Positions 44,457 to 56,265 of a stretch of DNA of 64,000 bases are shown one piece after another (within the stretch, counting starts at the first letter, position 1; the number at the start of each line of letters is the position of its first letter). The translations under genes were made by a program, and so were the position numbers. The DNA is taken from the NCBI RefSeq assembly GCF_036373705.1, contig NC_089864.1, positions 4,431,001 through 4,495,000 of the forward strand, read 5' to 3'. This DNA is from Amia ocellicauda (lineage: Eukaryota; Chordata; Actinopteri; Amiiformes; Amiidae). The notes below the pieces were generated by a model. The model saw only the letters and a program-made list of their open reading frames with translations. It was not told the DNA's origin and made no database searches.

Positions 44457-47120
44457 TCAGTCTGTTTCCATTGGCTCAGCAGTTGTAATGGGGTCACCTG
44501 TTATCTCAGGTATTGATTTAAGGAAATAATCAATGGCTAAAATTGAGGGACCAAACTCCATAATGCTGTGTCCCCCTTCTTTGGTTTTATAATAGTAACC
44601 TGTAGTGTGCATGGCAACAACCTTCCCTTCGGAGTTGAGCACAGGAGAGCCTGAGGCCCCATGGTAGAAGCAGGTGTCATAGGTCACAAATTTTGGATTC
44701 GTTATGTCGTCAAAAGATCTCAAGGAAAAACTGTGGATGCACTTATCTTTCTCAGGATCACAACAGCCACTTTCTTGACAGGGTTCGTTACTTCCTTCTA
44801 AAAAACATTTCTGGGCTTCTTTGTGTTGACACATGACTGGGACAATGTAGCAGGAATCTGTGGACTTCTCCTCACCTCCTGGGTGGCCTATAAGGTACAC
44901 CAGGCCACTCAATGGTGGTGGGGCTGTGCCATTTATAGCGGGTGGAAATGAATCTTCAGGTTTTATCTTCTTCAGCTGCAAAACAGCACAATCCAACTCT
45001 TCGTTTGGGATAAAAACTTCCTCCAGCCCAAAATCAGCCTCAGCTGGTGGATTATGTTTTTCATAAGAGAAGTGAATTGATGTGCACTTTGAAAATATAC
45101 TGGGCCAACGGGCTCTATTGGTGTTCACAGCGATGTCCTTCCCTATAATGTCCCTGACAACATGGAAGCAGGTCAGGATATATCCGTTTCCAAGGTGAAA
45201 GCAGGTGGCAGACCCTCTGTTTTCATTGTTGTTCCACCAGACGTATCCAATGAACTCACTGCACTTCATCAGGATCTTCTGAATTCTGACGCGATCTTTC
45301 TGGAGCTTCTTTTTCCCAAACTCTACCTTCATTGCATCTATCCATTCGATTTGTTTCTTTTCACTCAGGATGTTTCTGATCTTTTCTTTACGAGTGCTGA
45401 AGATTGGGAGATCCACTACATTACCTTGTGTGGAAACTACTGTAGGACAAGTGGGTTTAGAAAGGGTTGCTAAAAATTCTTCTGGATGATTTTGCAAAGG
45501 TTGGTTGGTTGTCAGACTCTGGCTTCTCACAATTCTTTTTTTCTATTTTTCTTGTATGGTTTTTAGTTGGTTCTCCCACCAGATCAAATCTTTTATGTGC
45601 CAGATTACTGACAGGAAAGCAGTTTTCATAAAAAAAATTCTCACCTCCTGCTAGCTTCCAACCGTCTTCCACACATTCAAGGTCAAATCTTCCATCTTTA
45701 TGCAATGCCTCCATGATAGTTTCATGTTGAGAAGCGAAAACGCACAAGTTTTGTCTTCCCTTCATTTTATCGTTAGACAAAATATTCAAAGGGCGGTTTC
45801 CACCCCCACCTTTCCAAAACCCACTGGTCTTGATGTAAAATAGAACACAGTCCTGCCCTTCTATAGTGCTTTCCTTTCTATATCTCCACTTTCCATCTAC
45901 TGCACTTTTGAAATGCATCACACGAAAACAGTCCTCTTCCCCCAGACACTTCAGTGGCATCCCCAAATTCACATAGCCTAGTTTGCCACTTTGATCTAGC
46001 AATTGTATCTCTTCACCCTTTTTATAGTTTTCAGAACTGTAGGGGAGGACTTTAAAGCTTCATAAATGCTTTCATTAGGCTTTCCCTGTATCATAGTTTT
46101 AGACTGCCTTTTGGACTGATTTTTTAAAACAACCGCAAATGATTTCAGTGTCACGTTATGAAGAGATAAGTCTTTGGCCTCTTGTTTAATGTGTGAGGTT
46201 TTGTCAGGTTCAGTTTTGTCCTAGAAGAAAATTATAGATTTACAAAGGAGACATGGTAAATTTCTAACGTGTCTGATTATTATCCATTTAAATGCCAGTT
46301 TACTGAAACAAATATTCTCTATAAATCAAAAATTATTTTTAAAATATATAAATCTTAGTTCTCAACATCCAATAGTCCAAAAGACACGCCTTTATTTTCT
46401 TGATTTAAAATGTGTTGACTAGTAAAGTAATTCGTATTTTTTCTCATAACTGCTAAAACATGAGTACAAGTATGTACCCTAATCTTTAAGGATGCCCAAC
46501 CATGCAAAAAACATCATTACCTTTGAGGAGGACTTTGGGAGGAGCTCTCCTGCTGCTGTTTTCTTGTGCTCAGTGGTTTGGTGTAATCTCCCTCTGGGAC
46601 TGCTAGAACAAAGCAAACAAACAAGGAAACAAATAATAAACATGATATTAAGACCTGTTTGATATTGTTTTTACATTTATTATCTACAATTATTTTAATT
46701 GGAAATATTCCAAATGAATATTGGAGGGGTAAGTATAATCATTTTGGTATATTGTATTGCCATCTTCAATGAGAGAAGGGAGATTGGGTAGTACTGAAGA
46801 CAGCAGGAGTATGCTTGTCTTTTTATGTCATTTGTGTGTGTTCTGTATTTATATTGTATTTTCTCAGATGATGCTTATTAATAAAATAAAACACGATATA
46901 CTCTATTGAAAATCCAATTATTGTTTTCTCATTTTATCTAGACTGTATGAGTGTTCAATAAACTCTGAAAAGATACCATTGATGAATAAGTGCAGCTAAT
47001 AAACATTTTTAAAGTAAACAAATCACAGAATTACATTCTTTCTTACCTGAACATCACGTCAATCTTATGATTATTTGATGCTAGTTTCTCCAGCTTTATT
47101 TTTCCCTTTTGAGCTGACAT
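44457..47120 (-). CDS. FAM111A-like serine protease, two compensating frameshifts
   Basis: Trypsin-fold protease of the FAM111 family (in human: nuclear, replication-associated, virus-restricting FAM111A). Exons 47120-47047, 46602-46521 and 46220-44457 splice in phase (GT-AG) from MSAQKGKIKLEK. The middle contains GYVNLGMPLKCL and TIMEALHKDGRF, both recognisable in FAM111A. The protease domain shows the His in ILTCFHVV, the Asp in ELDCAVLQL and the Ser in GASGSPVL; total about 639 codons (human FAM111A is 611). A net one-base loss near 46046 (TCCTCCCC run) and a net one-base gain in the A7 run near 45540 leave about 170 codons out of frame and then restore it. These are either a damaged allele or homopolymer errors in the assembly. 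Confidence 0.82.
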
Positions 47121-47279
47121 GGCTCCCACAAAAGCAAAGATCACACAATTGGGAAAATGTGGAAGTGTATCCAGAAAACTTCCTCCTGCTCTGGGAAATA
47201 TGCTGGAAAAAAATGTATATATATAAATTATATATGTATGTACATATACAAGGGAGACTATGTCTCCTTGATTAAAGAG

Positions 47280-48445
47280 AAGCAGAAGGAGTGCGTGAAG
47301 TGGGGAGAGAGAGCAAGCAAAACAGAAGAGAAGTCAGTAAAGAAGCCTGACGGTTACTGTCAACCCAGATCCCTGATCCCTGTCAACCCAGATTGTTATG
47401 GGGATCTAGAAGCACAAAATTAAAGTCTAGAGCTCTGGTGCACCAGTCTCCTATTCGGACTGCAAACAGATTCGAACCTCAGTGGCTTGTCTGCTGAGAA
47501 GTTGCTCATTATTGGAGACTCCATAGTTAGAAATATAAAGTCAGTGTCACCAGCAGTAACAGTAAAATGTCTCCCAGGAGCCAGAGTTTCTGACATCGAG
47601 GCTAAATTAGACGAACTGCCCAGCAGTACAGTTTCTACTCTGATTATTCACGCTGGCACTAATGATTTTAGACATAGACAATCAGAGATTTTTAAAATAA
47701 AATATGGTGCCTAGCAAAAAAGGCCCTGACCCCTCTACCAACATTACACAAAGGGGGTGAGGCCATTAGCAAGCTGTCCTCTCTAAACAGCTGATTGACA
47801 AGCTGGTGTGCATTAAAGAAATTTGCTTTTGTTAACCATTGGGACTGTTTTGGGGAAAATGCCTGGCTTATACAGAAGAGATGGGCTCCATCCAAGCTGG
47901 ATGTAGCTGGATATAGCTAGTTGTTTAAAAACGTGACTCTTCAGAGCACCGGTCAGGCTGCAGCCTGTAACTCCCAGCATAACCTGAACCCGATCGTAGA
48001 TCCTTGCTTGGGGGCACCCAATAAAGTACATAGTCCTGAAATTAAATATTATACCAACAAAATTATTAGTTATCCTATTCAAACAGTAACTTTTCCTAGG
48101 CTTGGATGTATTCCTTCCTCTCTGGGCCCTCACTTCAACAATCTAGTAAAAGTTTAAACCACACAACAGAAAATACCTGCTCACATTACTTCTCCCATAT
48201 ATAAGCTTGCTGTCTTAAACATCTTCTCACTACCTAGATAAGCAGCCTTAATAAATTACACCATAACTGACACACACATAGATGTGCTCACCTTGACTGA
48301 TACCTGGTAAGACCAGACGACACTATTCCATTAGTAGAAGCCTCCCCTAATGACTTCTCTTACTTTCAGAGGACCCGTACAACAGGCTGTGGCGGAGGCC
48401 TAGCCACCATCTACCGCACAGACCTGCGCCCATCTACTAAGCCAG
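47280..48445 (+). mobile_element. L2-type LINE fragment: esterase ORF1 and start of ORF2
   Basis: 47487-47714 reads LLIIGDSIVRNI ... HAGTNDFRHRQSEIFK, the SGNH-hydrolase block I (GDS) and GTND block found in ORF1 of fish L2/CR1 elements. 47730-48010 is the complement-identical counterpart of 29290-29640 (same family as the minus-strand LINE). 48180-48445 corresponds to the ORF2 endonuclease start (TETW-, GRGGGL-equivalents) with stops. Truncated at 48445 by another repeat. Confidence 0.85.
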
Positions 48446-48570
48446 TGGTTTTTAAACCTGTCCTGGGGACCCCCTACCCTGCTGGTTTTTGTTCCAACTG
48501 AGCTCTCAATTACTTAATTGAACCCTTAATTGAAGTAATTTGGTTACATTTGACTATTTAAATTGTGTAA
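48446..48570 (+). mobile_element. Dispersed repeat fragment
   Basis: CCTGTCCTGGGGACCCCCTA..GCTGGTTTTTGTTCCAACTG...CAATTACTTAATTGAACCC..AATTGAAGTAATTTGG, a short repeat I have met as common in ray-finned fish genomes. It interrupts the L2 fragment. Confidence 0.6.
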
Positions 48571-48654
48571 CTGATAAAAAGTTGGTTGCTTAATATTTTC
48601 CTCATACAATATTATACTTAACTGATTTAAATGATTAAAATGATTTAGAAAATT

Positions 48655-49085
48655 ATTAGTTCAATTCTATTTATTTATATTTGTAAAGAATGGGAAAATT
48701 ACAGATTCAACTTTTTACACAATGAATGGTGGAAGATTAATTTAACACTACATTTCCATTGTTTTGTTTTATTCCATTGTTGCATTTCACATTTTGGTGT
48801 CTTCTAAGCCTTAACACAAGTCAAGTTTAGCCTTAGTCATAAGAAGAAACCATAGACCTACCATTAACCCCAAAGACTAGTTTATACCTCCAAATGGCCA
48901 CTAGGTGCCTCCCATCTCCCACTAATCACCGATCTCCCGATTAAAAGCTGCAGACTAACGACTAACAAAGTTCTTAAGTGTGCGTCACAGTGACACGGTG
49001 CCATTGCTGTGACTCTGGTAATCGGTAATCTTAACTGGCGTTTGGTCAATTTAATTCCGCTATTGCATGCAGCTCATTAAACTAT
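48655..49085 (+). repeat. Diverged direct duplication, copy 1
   Basis: Matches 52485-52890 in order and orientation: AAAGAATGGGAAAATTACAG, TTTGGTGTCTTCTAAGCC, ACACAAGTCAAGT, CCCAAAG.CTAGTTTATACC, CACAGCTCATTAAACT. Several small indels. No coding frame shared. Confidence 0.85.
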
Positions 49086-49109
49086 GATTTAATTTAATTA
49101 AAATATCAT

Positions 49110-49116
49110 GACATCT

Positions 49117-49153
<37 letters not shown>

Positions 49154-49155
49154 CA
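49110..49155. repeat. (ATA)n microsatellite
   Basis: AATAATAAT run directly after duplication copy 1. Confidence 0.9.
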
Positions 49156-49159
49156 TTAT

Positions 49160-51320
49160 AAGTTCAAGACCGATTTCGATATATCTCTGTGTTCTAAAAG
49201 ACTAATTTAATATATAGGCTACATATAATTAAGTTTGCACTGATGTGCTAATGCGGCGGCGTTTTAAAGGGAGGCGGCAGACGTGCATCAGTGGAGCAGA
49301 TAAGAGACCCTTCTCTACTTCCCTTATTACAAATAAAATATTGTTAAAATTATCACTATGTGGCTCGTTACTTTGTCTTAGTAAAAAGTATAGAATTGTA
49401 TTTTAAAATAGTTCGGCTGCGAAAAGTAACTTATTTTATGTTAGCAAAAAATGTAGGCCTACATTTATTTAGAATGCTTCGGTTGCGAAAAAATATAGAA
49501 TTGCGTTGGTTTTACTTGTTAGAATAATTCGTAAAGAGATAAAACTACATTTTTGATATTGCCATGTTATAAAGGATCAATTTAATATATGCATATAATG
49601 TTCGCACTTGCGTGTAAGTGCGCATGCGAAGACCCCTGTGACGGCTGAAAGTTGATCCTGATGAAATGTTCCGATGTATTTGATCCGGATCAGAAATTGT
49701 AGTGTAAAAGCGCCTTTTAACACACACACAAGGCTCAGGAGAGTATCTTTGAAATCTCACTGGACACAATATTTCAGATGAGGCCTAAATAAAGTAATTA
49801 GTTCAATATATTACTCGATTAGCAGACACCCTTATCCAGGGTTGTTAATATATCACATTATAGACGGTGACTGTGTAGACTAGAGAATGGGGTACAGCAC
49901 AGTCTTTCTACATCGGGGGTTACTCCATTCACTCCTCCAGCCTATAGACTTTTTAAGTTCGTGACCCAAACTGAGTTTAATTAAAATATTAAAATTGTTC
50001 CTCCAGTAATACAAGACTAAATTATAAGTATAATTACAATACACAAGTAAAATGTCTTACTGTTTGATCTCCTGGAGTTTGGAAGAAAGGACAGGATGTT
50101 TCTCAAAGAATGATAGAGCAGCAAACTGCGTAGCACCACAGGGAGAAAAATCCAGCTAGCCTCTGAAACACTGTACCTGCTTCGTGAGGGAGAACTCAAG
50201 CTATGATTAACCTGACAAGAAGCAATAGCATTTTAACATATACCAGTGTCACAGAGAATGGGTAAACCAAGCTGGCTGGTTTCAGTATGGGTGTTTCAAT
50301 AAGGAAATGATGCATGTTATCCTGTGTACACCAGCTGCATGCTTTTCTAACCATTCTGTAATTGTGGAATCAGTACTGAAATGTTCCAGTTGCTTCACGG
50401 ATGTGCAGATAGATATTAAGGTAAACAGTAACCCTGTGCTCAGTTCAATCTCCCTATGTTGCATCGTGCTCAGTTTGAGTCACCTCATGACATGAAAATT
50501 GAATAGCCAATTGTCATACTGTTTATTGCCCATCTCTCTGTCTCTTTGTTTTCTTGGCTTGGCAAGCGGTGTGGAGTGTGTTCCCCATCCTCCCAGCCTG
50601 TAAAATCACCCTCTTCTGCTACACAGGATTTCTGAGAAAGATTAACGTTTCCTGGTGTGCCAATGTCAAACACGGGAGAGGCAGGAAAAGGTCATCCAGC
50701 CTGCAGGGGAATTATCTGAAGTAATAGTTTAACATTGTGTAGTTTGTTATTTTTTGGAAAAAACTGATTTTTACTGTGTGTAACTATTACTTTTTTCATA
50801 TGAATCAGAGTCCACAATATACATATGTAAGTACTTAGAGTAATTAGGTGTAGGTATAGGTATAATAGTATAGGTGATTTTAGGACACATGTCCTAAAGG
50901 TGTATTCCAGACATGTGTTTACAAAGAAAGTCACAAGCAACATGTAAGGTGTAGTTGGAACATTTTTGTTATTTTCTTTATATTCTGTATATTGCAGATG
51001 GTTTCATGTTTTTATTTATGTTTTGTCTGTAAAGTAATCATTCGTTTGTATTTACTCCTTTCTGGGGGATACTTTAGTTATTAGTTTCTTAATGCATTTT
51101 GGTCTGTAGTTTTTGCACTCAGGATGCTACAAAGATCTACCAGTCATGCTACCCTGTCTTGGTCTTCATTTGGTTCATTGTTTCTTTTGTTGTTTACAGC
51201 TATTTTCTTTGGGTTATTTCAATCAACTACTGCCTTCTTGGTTATTCAATCAGCTAAAACAGTTAAACAGTATGAAGGTTGTGTGTTTTGGGGCACAGGT
51301 ATGTCATTGAGGACTTAAAA
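49160..51320. other. No supported gene
   Basis: AT-rich. 49820-49850 carries CAGACACCCTTATCCAGGG, the complement of the SINE-type tail seen at 20340. Short frames at 50017-50199 and 50485-50673 (minus) have no convincing splice partners. Confidence 0.5.
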
Positions 51321-51327
51321 CGTTGTC

Positions 51328-51537
51328 TTTGATGACATCTGCTGCCTGAAGAGCACCAATGAACACAGAGTGGGGGGAGGTGCTGCCAAACAGAGAGTGG
51401 ACCTACTAACTGAGGAGGAGTCTGACTGTCATCCCCTCAGGCAGAGGGAGCACCAGTACTTCTACACGGTCACTCACAGCAGCATGGACAACAAGCTAGA
51501 CATGGACTGGGGCGAGAGACGCTCCCAGAGAGGGTGA
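51328..51537 (+). pseudogene. Coding-looking 70-codon frame of unknown origin
   Basis: Reads VFDDICCLKSTNEHRVGG, then GAAKQRVDLLTEEESDCHP, LRQREHQYFYTVTH, SSMDNKLDMDWGERR and a stop. The composition (charged, Tyr-containing) looks like a cytoplasmic tail exon and is unlike neighbouring AT-rich sequence. A TAA sits three codons upstream and there is no good acceptor, so it is more likely a remnant than a working exon. Family not recognised. Confidence 0.3.
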
Positions 51538-52484
51538 CTCTTGTACATCCAGACACACTAGTATAGCTGAGACACAGTGTTCTGCGTTACAGTGTCACTG
51601 TATACATTCAGTATTGATGGAGTCTGATGGTAAGGGGTCATATACTAACATGACAGAACACAACACAGATTTACAGTTCCAGTGGTTCAATCATATATGA
51701 AAACCTACAGATAGTAATTGTTTTCTCATTTAGTTTTCTTTTGCTTATTATTTTGTGATTTCAGAACCTGAAAAACAGGATCCCAGTTCCACACTGGTTT
51801 GAATCGAAGTCTGGCTTATTGTCTGATGTTAAATTTGTATTGGTGGCACTGAGCTCTTCTCCTAACATGAGGCGCAAATGGATTTCTGTAAATAATTTTA
51901 CTATGGGTGTCATTTGTGAACACTCCTGACTATTTTGCACATGCCTAAAGACAAGCTGTAAATCTGAACATTTGTTTTTACAATATTTGGTTTATATAAA
52001 ATTGCTTTTGAAAAAAGAGTATTATAATAAACAACAATCTAAAGCATGTGAAGCGTTTTAATTTCCTCACCCCATTCTCGAGCCGGAGTATTGCTCTAGC
52101 TGCTGAGGTGAAATGCCATGATTTAGTGTGAAAGGTGTTAAAGTAGAGGCTATGCAGTCTGTGTCCATAGTATTACATAATAAAACTTGTTGTTTAGTGC
52201 TCTTCTACTGTTATCATTGATGACTTATCTGATTTACACAGCTAATTTACCTTCATCACGCAAGGAGCCCAACACTATCCCTCACATGTACTGACATATG
52301 TGCATTGTACTATAATGTGAACTTTAAAACAGCATCTTACTTTGTGTTGTGCACTCTAAACGAGAGGAGCTGACCTTGGTATTTATAATCCTACTTAAGG
52401 GGTTAAGATGGTGCATTTCATTACAGTGAAAAAAATCTGTTAAATTATAAGCATAGTGCTCTTGAGTTTACATCAAACATAGAT

Positions 52485-52890
52485 ATATTTATTTATATTT
52501 GTTTAAAGAATGGGAAAATTACAGATGTAACTTTGTATACAATGTACATAATTTATTTTGTTCTGTTTTGTGATTGTGGTGGAAGATTAATTAAACACTT
52601 CATTTCCATAGTTTTTATTTTTTACATTTTACAGTTTGGTGTCTTCTAAGCCTTTACACAAGTCAAGTCAAGCCCTAGTCCTATGAAGAAAGTATAGACT
52701 TACCATGAACCCCAAAGGCTAGTTTATACCACTAGGTGTAACCCATCTCCCATTGATCATCGGTCCCCCGATCGAAAGTTGAAAAGCTGTTGATGTGAGT
52801 GTCACAGGCACACAGTGCTGTTACTGTTGGTAATGTTAACTCACGCTTGATCAATTTAATTCCACACTTGCACACAGCTCATTAAACTCG
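52485..52890 (+). repeat. Diverged direct duplication, copy 2
   Basis: See 48655-49085. It may contain the poly(A) signal used by the minus-strand receptor gene (TTTATT at 52552). Confidence 0.85.
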
Positions 52891-53310
52891 GGACCTGTTC
52901 CCTAAGGATTCTTCTCCTAGGTTCTCTCAGTCGCTCCTCATCCCCTTCTTCACACTTCTACATTTAATCTCTCCATCTTCCCAGAGCTCTTCCAATCCTC
53001 CTACTCCTGCCTTCTTTTATAATATCTATACTTTCTCAGCACTAAATACATATGTACAGTACATACAAGCAGATACATTCTGCAGATACAAAGACAAAAA
53101 CTCCAGTCACTGAGTGCATTCCTAGTCTCTGACATGACTGACAGCAATATAAGTAGATTGTATGAAGGAAGGCAGTTCTTCCCTCCAATGGCTGTCGTTG
53201 TGCGGTGCTTGGCCTGTGCTATGACTGACAGCAATACAAGGATGTGGTCAAGGGGAGCCCCTCTCTTTTGGCAGGGTGGGGCCGGCTTCCTGTCCTCAGG
53301 GGGCTTTCTC

Positions 53311-53995
53311 CTAGAAGGGCATGGTCCCGTCATGTGATCGTCCCTTCATAAGATTGACAGATGAATAAATGGTGTCTTGAGGTTTCTCTCTTCCAGAAGG
53401 GTGGAGGTCATTGCTAAGCTCCAGACTGGCATAGTGCAGCTCCTGTGAGTCCTATAACAATAATAATGTGTGTCTGAGTGGTCAGTTATGGAGGTACCGG
53501 TGTGTACAGTCTGTGTGTGTTGGCAGTGTGTGTGAACCCTGTGTGAGTGGTACCTGTGTACCTCTGGTCCTGTGTCTTACACAGCAGTCTGATCCACAGC
53601 CACAGCCTGCCAGAGAACAGCGAAAGAGGAACACAAGACAGAGACATTACAATGAACATAACAGCTTTCACAGTATCCATCTGTTTATCTCTGTTTTAGA
53701 CATATAAAAATAGAAGAGACAATCAAATAAAGAGAGAGTTCACCTACTTTATGACCCAGACACAGAGACAGAGAGAGCTCAAGAAAGAGAGAGACAGGTG
53801 GACAGATAAATAGAGAGTGACAGAGAGAGGGACACATCATTGGATTGCTCACCGGGTCTGTACCACAGACATACACACACACAGCCCAGCACGATGGTCA
53901 GCACAGTCACACAGCTCAGCACCGTCCAGCACACGGAGAAACGCCTTCCAGAGTCTGCAGCGCAAAACACACAGACCTCAGCAACACCACCGCTA

Positions 53996-54033
<38 letters not shown>

Positions 54034-56265
54034 ATAATAATAATAATATGGGAAATCTCTGGGATCCGAGACCGCAATTGTACATGTACTACAGCAGCCT
54101 CAACTGTTGAGACTGTGACCCAGTCCAGTGGACATGGATACTAACCTGCGCCAGTCAGGCGGATTCCCTCCCCGACGCGCATCCCTCCGCTGTCTCTATC
54201 GACGCAGAAATACAGCGCCAGCTCCGCCTCGCTGACCTTCTCAATGCGCAGACTGACGAGGCCAGTCGAGCGGTCCAGTTCGGCCGTGAAGCCCTCGGTG
54301 CTGTTAGTGGTGAAAGGGTCTTTGTCGACTTTGTCTTTCAAGGTGGTGGTGAGAAGTGTGATGTTCTCGGAGCGCAGTGAGAACCAGAAGGTCTCGTAGG
54401 TCAAGGGGACCTCGCAGGGCAGACTGACGGAGTCCCCCGGACGCACTGCCCGCACCTCTGCCCAGCCACCGCGCCCGCCTGGGGGAGAGAGAGCGCCACT
54501 GCGCGCTGTTAGTAATGGTGTTCATTCCGACCCCACTGCCCTCGCTATTAATCTACATTGCAATATATTTTGTTCTAGATTTTACTTAAATTGTATAAGG
54601 ACCTATTTTGTATAGGTCCCACTGTAGTATTTTTACATGTAATACGGTTTGTGAAAAGTGTATATTTCTGTATGGCTAACTGAAGGTCACACTGCACTCT
54701 TAAATGTGTTAAATTTAACACATTATGTTTTTCAAAGACAATACAACTTTGAGTTAAAATTCACAAAAGGTCAACACAATAATACGTCTCATTAACACAA
54801 GTCTTCGTGGTAAAAACACATTGTTTTAAAATTACACATTATTGTGTTAAAACACACATTATTATGTTGTGTTTTAGTGAATTTTAACACAACATTGTTT
54901 TGTCCTTGAACTAACATTTAAAATATTAGTTGTAAGAGTGTAAAATGGTTTTCCTGCTAAATGGGACACAGATGTGCAGCAGCATCCCTGCTAAACAGTC
55001 AAGATTATCTAACACGTGTAACTTCTCATATAATGGTGGGAGCTGATAGTGGTCAGAGCCTGGGACAAGTTACCCAAAGTTGTCATTGAAGCAGACAGAC
55101 ACACACCCTATAGTATTCTTAATGAAACAGCTGTAGCCTATGCAATCCTTGGAAGTGTGATTTATTTGCTTATAGCAATGTAAAATAATCAGCTAAGTGG
55201 GTCTCCTGCAATTGTTTTCTGTGGTAGCTGTACATTCATCAACCAACGCATCTCTGAGATCAATCCATTCCATCCCTCCATTGATGTCTTTCATGAGTAA
55301 TATATTTGTTGCATACTTTGGTGATGATTAATATTTGCGATCCGAGCACAAATTAATGTGTTTCTATTTTAATGAAGATTCTGTTATTGTATGAGCATTG
55401 TGCTTGCATTAGCATACTACTACTGGTAACAAAAACATTAATACAAATTAACAAAGTAAAGGGCAATAAAACGTACAAATCTAATTAAGGACCAATGGAG
55501 AACACCAAGGTATGGAGCAGATACTGCTCAGCAACTGCTACTGCTGCAACTACAACAAGAACTATTTTATAATTAGAGGAAAGGGTGATCCCATACATTT
55601 CATAGTCGATTATGAAAACAACAACATCAACATAAATAATAAAATAAAAATGTATTCGTTTTTTTCTTTAATTATTATTGTTATTCTGAACCAAACACAC
55701 TAACCCCTTCCACAGATATTGAGACATCTTCGTACGGAGATTCTACATAAAAAAGGTTGCTTGTGATGTTTTTGGAATTAGATACCACCCCACAAAGAGG
55801 AGTCTGCAACATTAAATGTTAGATGTTTTTTTATTTTATTATTATTTTATCATTGTTATTTTCATTATTCAATTCCATGAAGTTGTAATCAATCCCAGTG
55901 CTGGATTCGACTCTCCAGGAATAGAATCGATTCCCAAATTTGAACTAAACAAAATCGATTCTGGGATGGACACCCCATCCTTAATGACCAGGAATTAGCC
56001 AATTATAAAGGCACTATCAGTCCCTGCCCTGAAATCTGTCCGATTGTTTTTCCGATTAGGCTTACAATTATTCTTACATTTGTTATTGGATTGTGTCGAC
56101 GGTGTTGAGACATAATGGCGTCTTTATTCAAGGCGCTATATAGGCTATTTGATAGACAGGTACTTTAGACCAACAGACAGACAGATTGATAGATATATAC
56201 ATAGATCCCTACTTACGAGTTAACAACAGCAAGAGGCCTGCCAGTCCGAGAGATAGGGGACTCAT
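53311..56265 (-). CDS. Single-V-domain inhibitory receptor with ITIM and ITSM-like motif
   Basis: Exons 56265-56217, 54478-54146, 53954-53853, 53606-53554 and 53442-53311 join in phases 1,1,1,0 to 222 aa. Exon 1 is a signal peptide (MSPLSLGLAGLLLLLT). Exon 2 is a V-set domain: first Cys in SVSLPCE, Trp in TFWFSL, second Cys in LALYFCV, N-glycosylation sequons NIT and NST, and a J-like end VGEGIRLT. Exon 3 is a transmembrane helix without charged residues (CWTVLSCVTVLTIVLGCVCV). Exon 4 is a Cys-rich juxtamembrane piece (GCGCGSDCC). Exon 5 has ITIM LHYASL and, 20-odd residues on, TIYSSV, which fits the ITSM pattern TxYxxV. Predicted plasma-membrane inhibitory receptor, in order ITIM-ITSM as in PD-1. 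Exon 4 needs donor CAG|GTACCA rather than the nearer AGAG|GTACAC to reach the ITIM frame. NITR-like or DICP-like by architecture; family unproven. Confidence 0.83.
53997..54047. repeat. (CTA)n/(TAA)n microsatellite
   Basis: CTA repeats followed by TAA repeats, in the intron between the V and transmembrane exons. Confidence 0.9.
54692..54935. mobile_element. Palindromic MITE
   Basis: The left half (TGTTAAATTTAACACATTAT ... AAAATTCACAAAAGG...AACACAAG) is the near reverse complement of the right half (GTGTTTTAGTGAATTTTAACACAAC...TTGTCCTTGAACTAAC). The whole unit could fold into one hairpin of about 110 bp. It lies in the first intron of the receptor gene. Same family as 36244-37356. Confidence 0.75.

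Noticed and set aside
50017-50199. Signal-peptide-like minus-strand frame (SWIFLPVVLRSLLLYH)
   Set aside because: Hydrophobic run but charged, Ser-rich start and no following exon in phase.
53554-53562. Nearer donor AGAG|GTACAC for the fourth exon of the inhibitory receptor
   Set aside because: It would read the last exon in a frame that stops after ten codons and destroy the ITIM; the donor eight bases on restores a 44-codon exon with both motifs. Both may be used.
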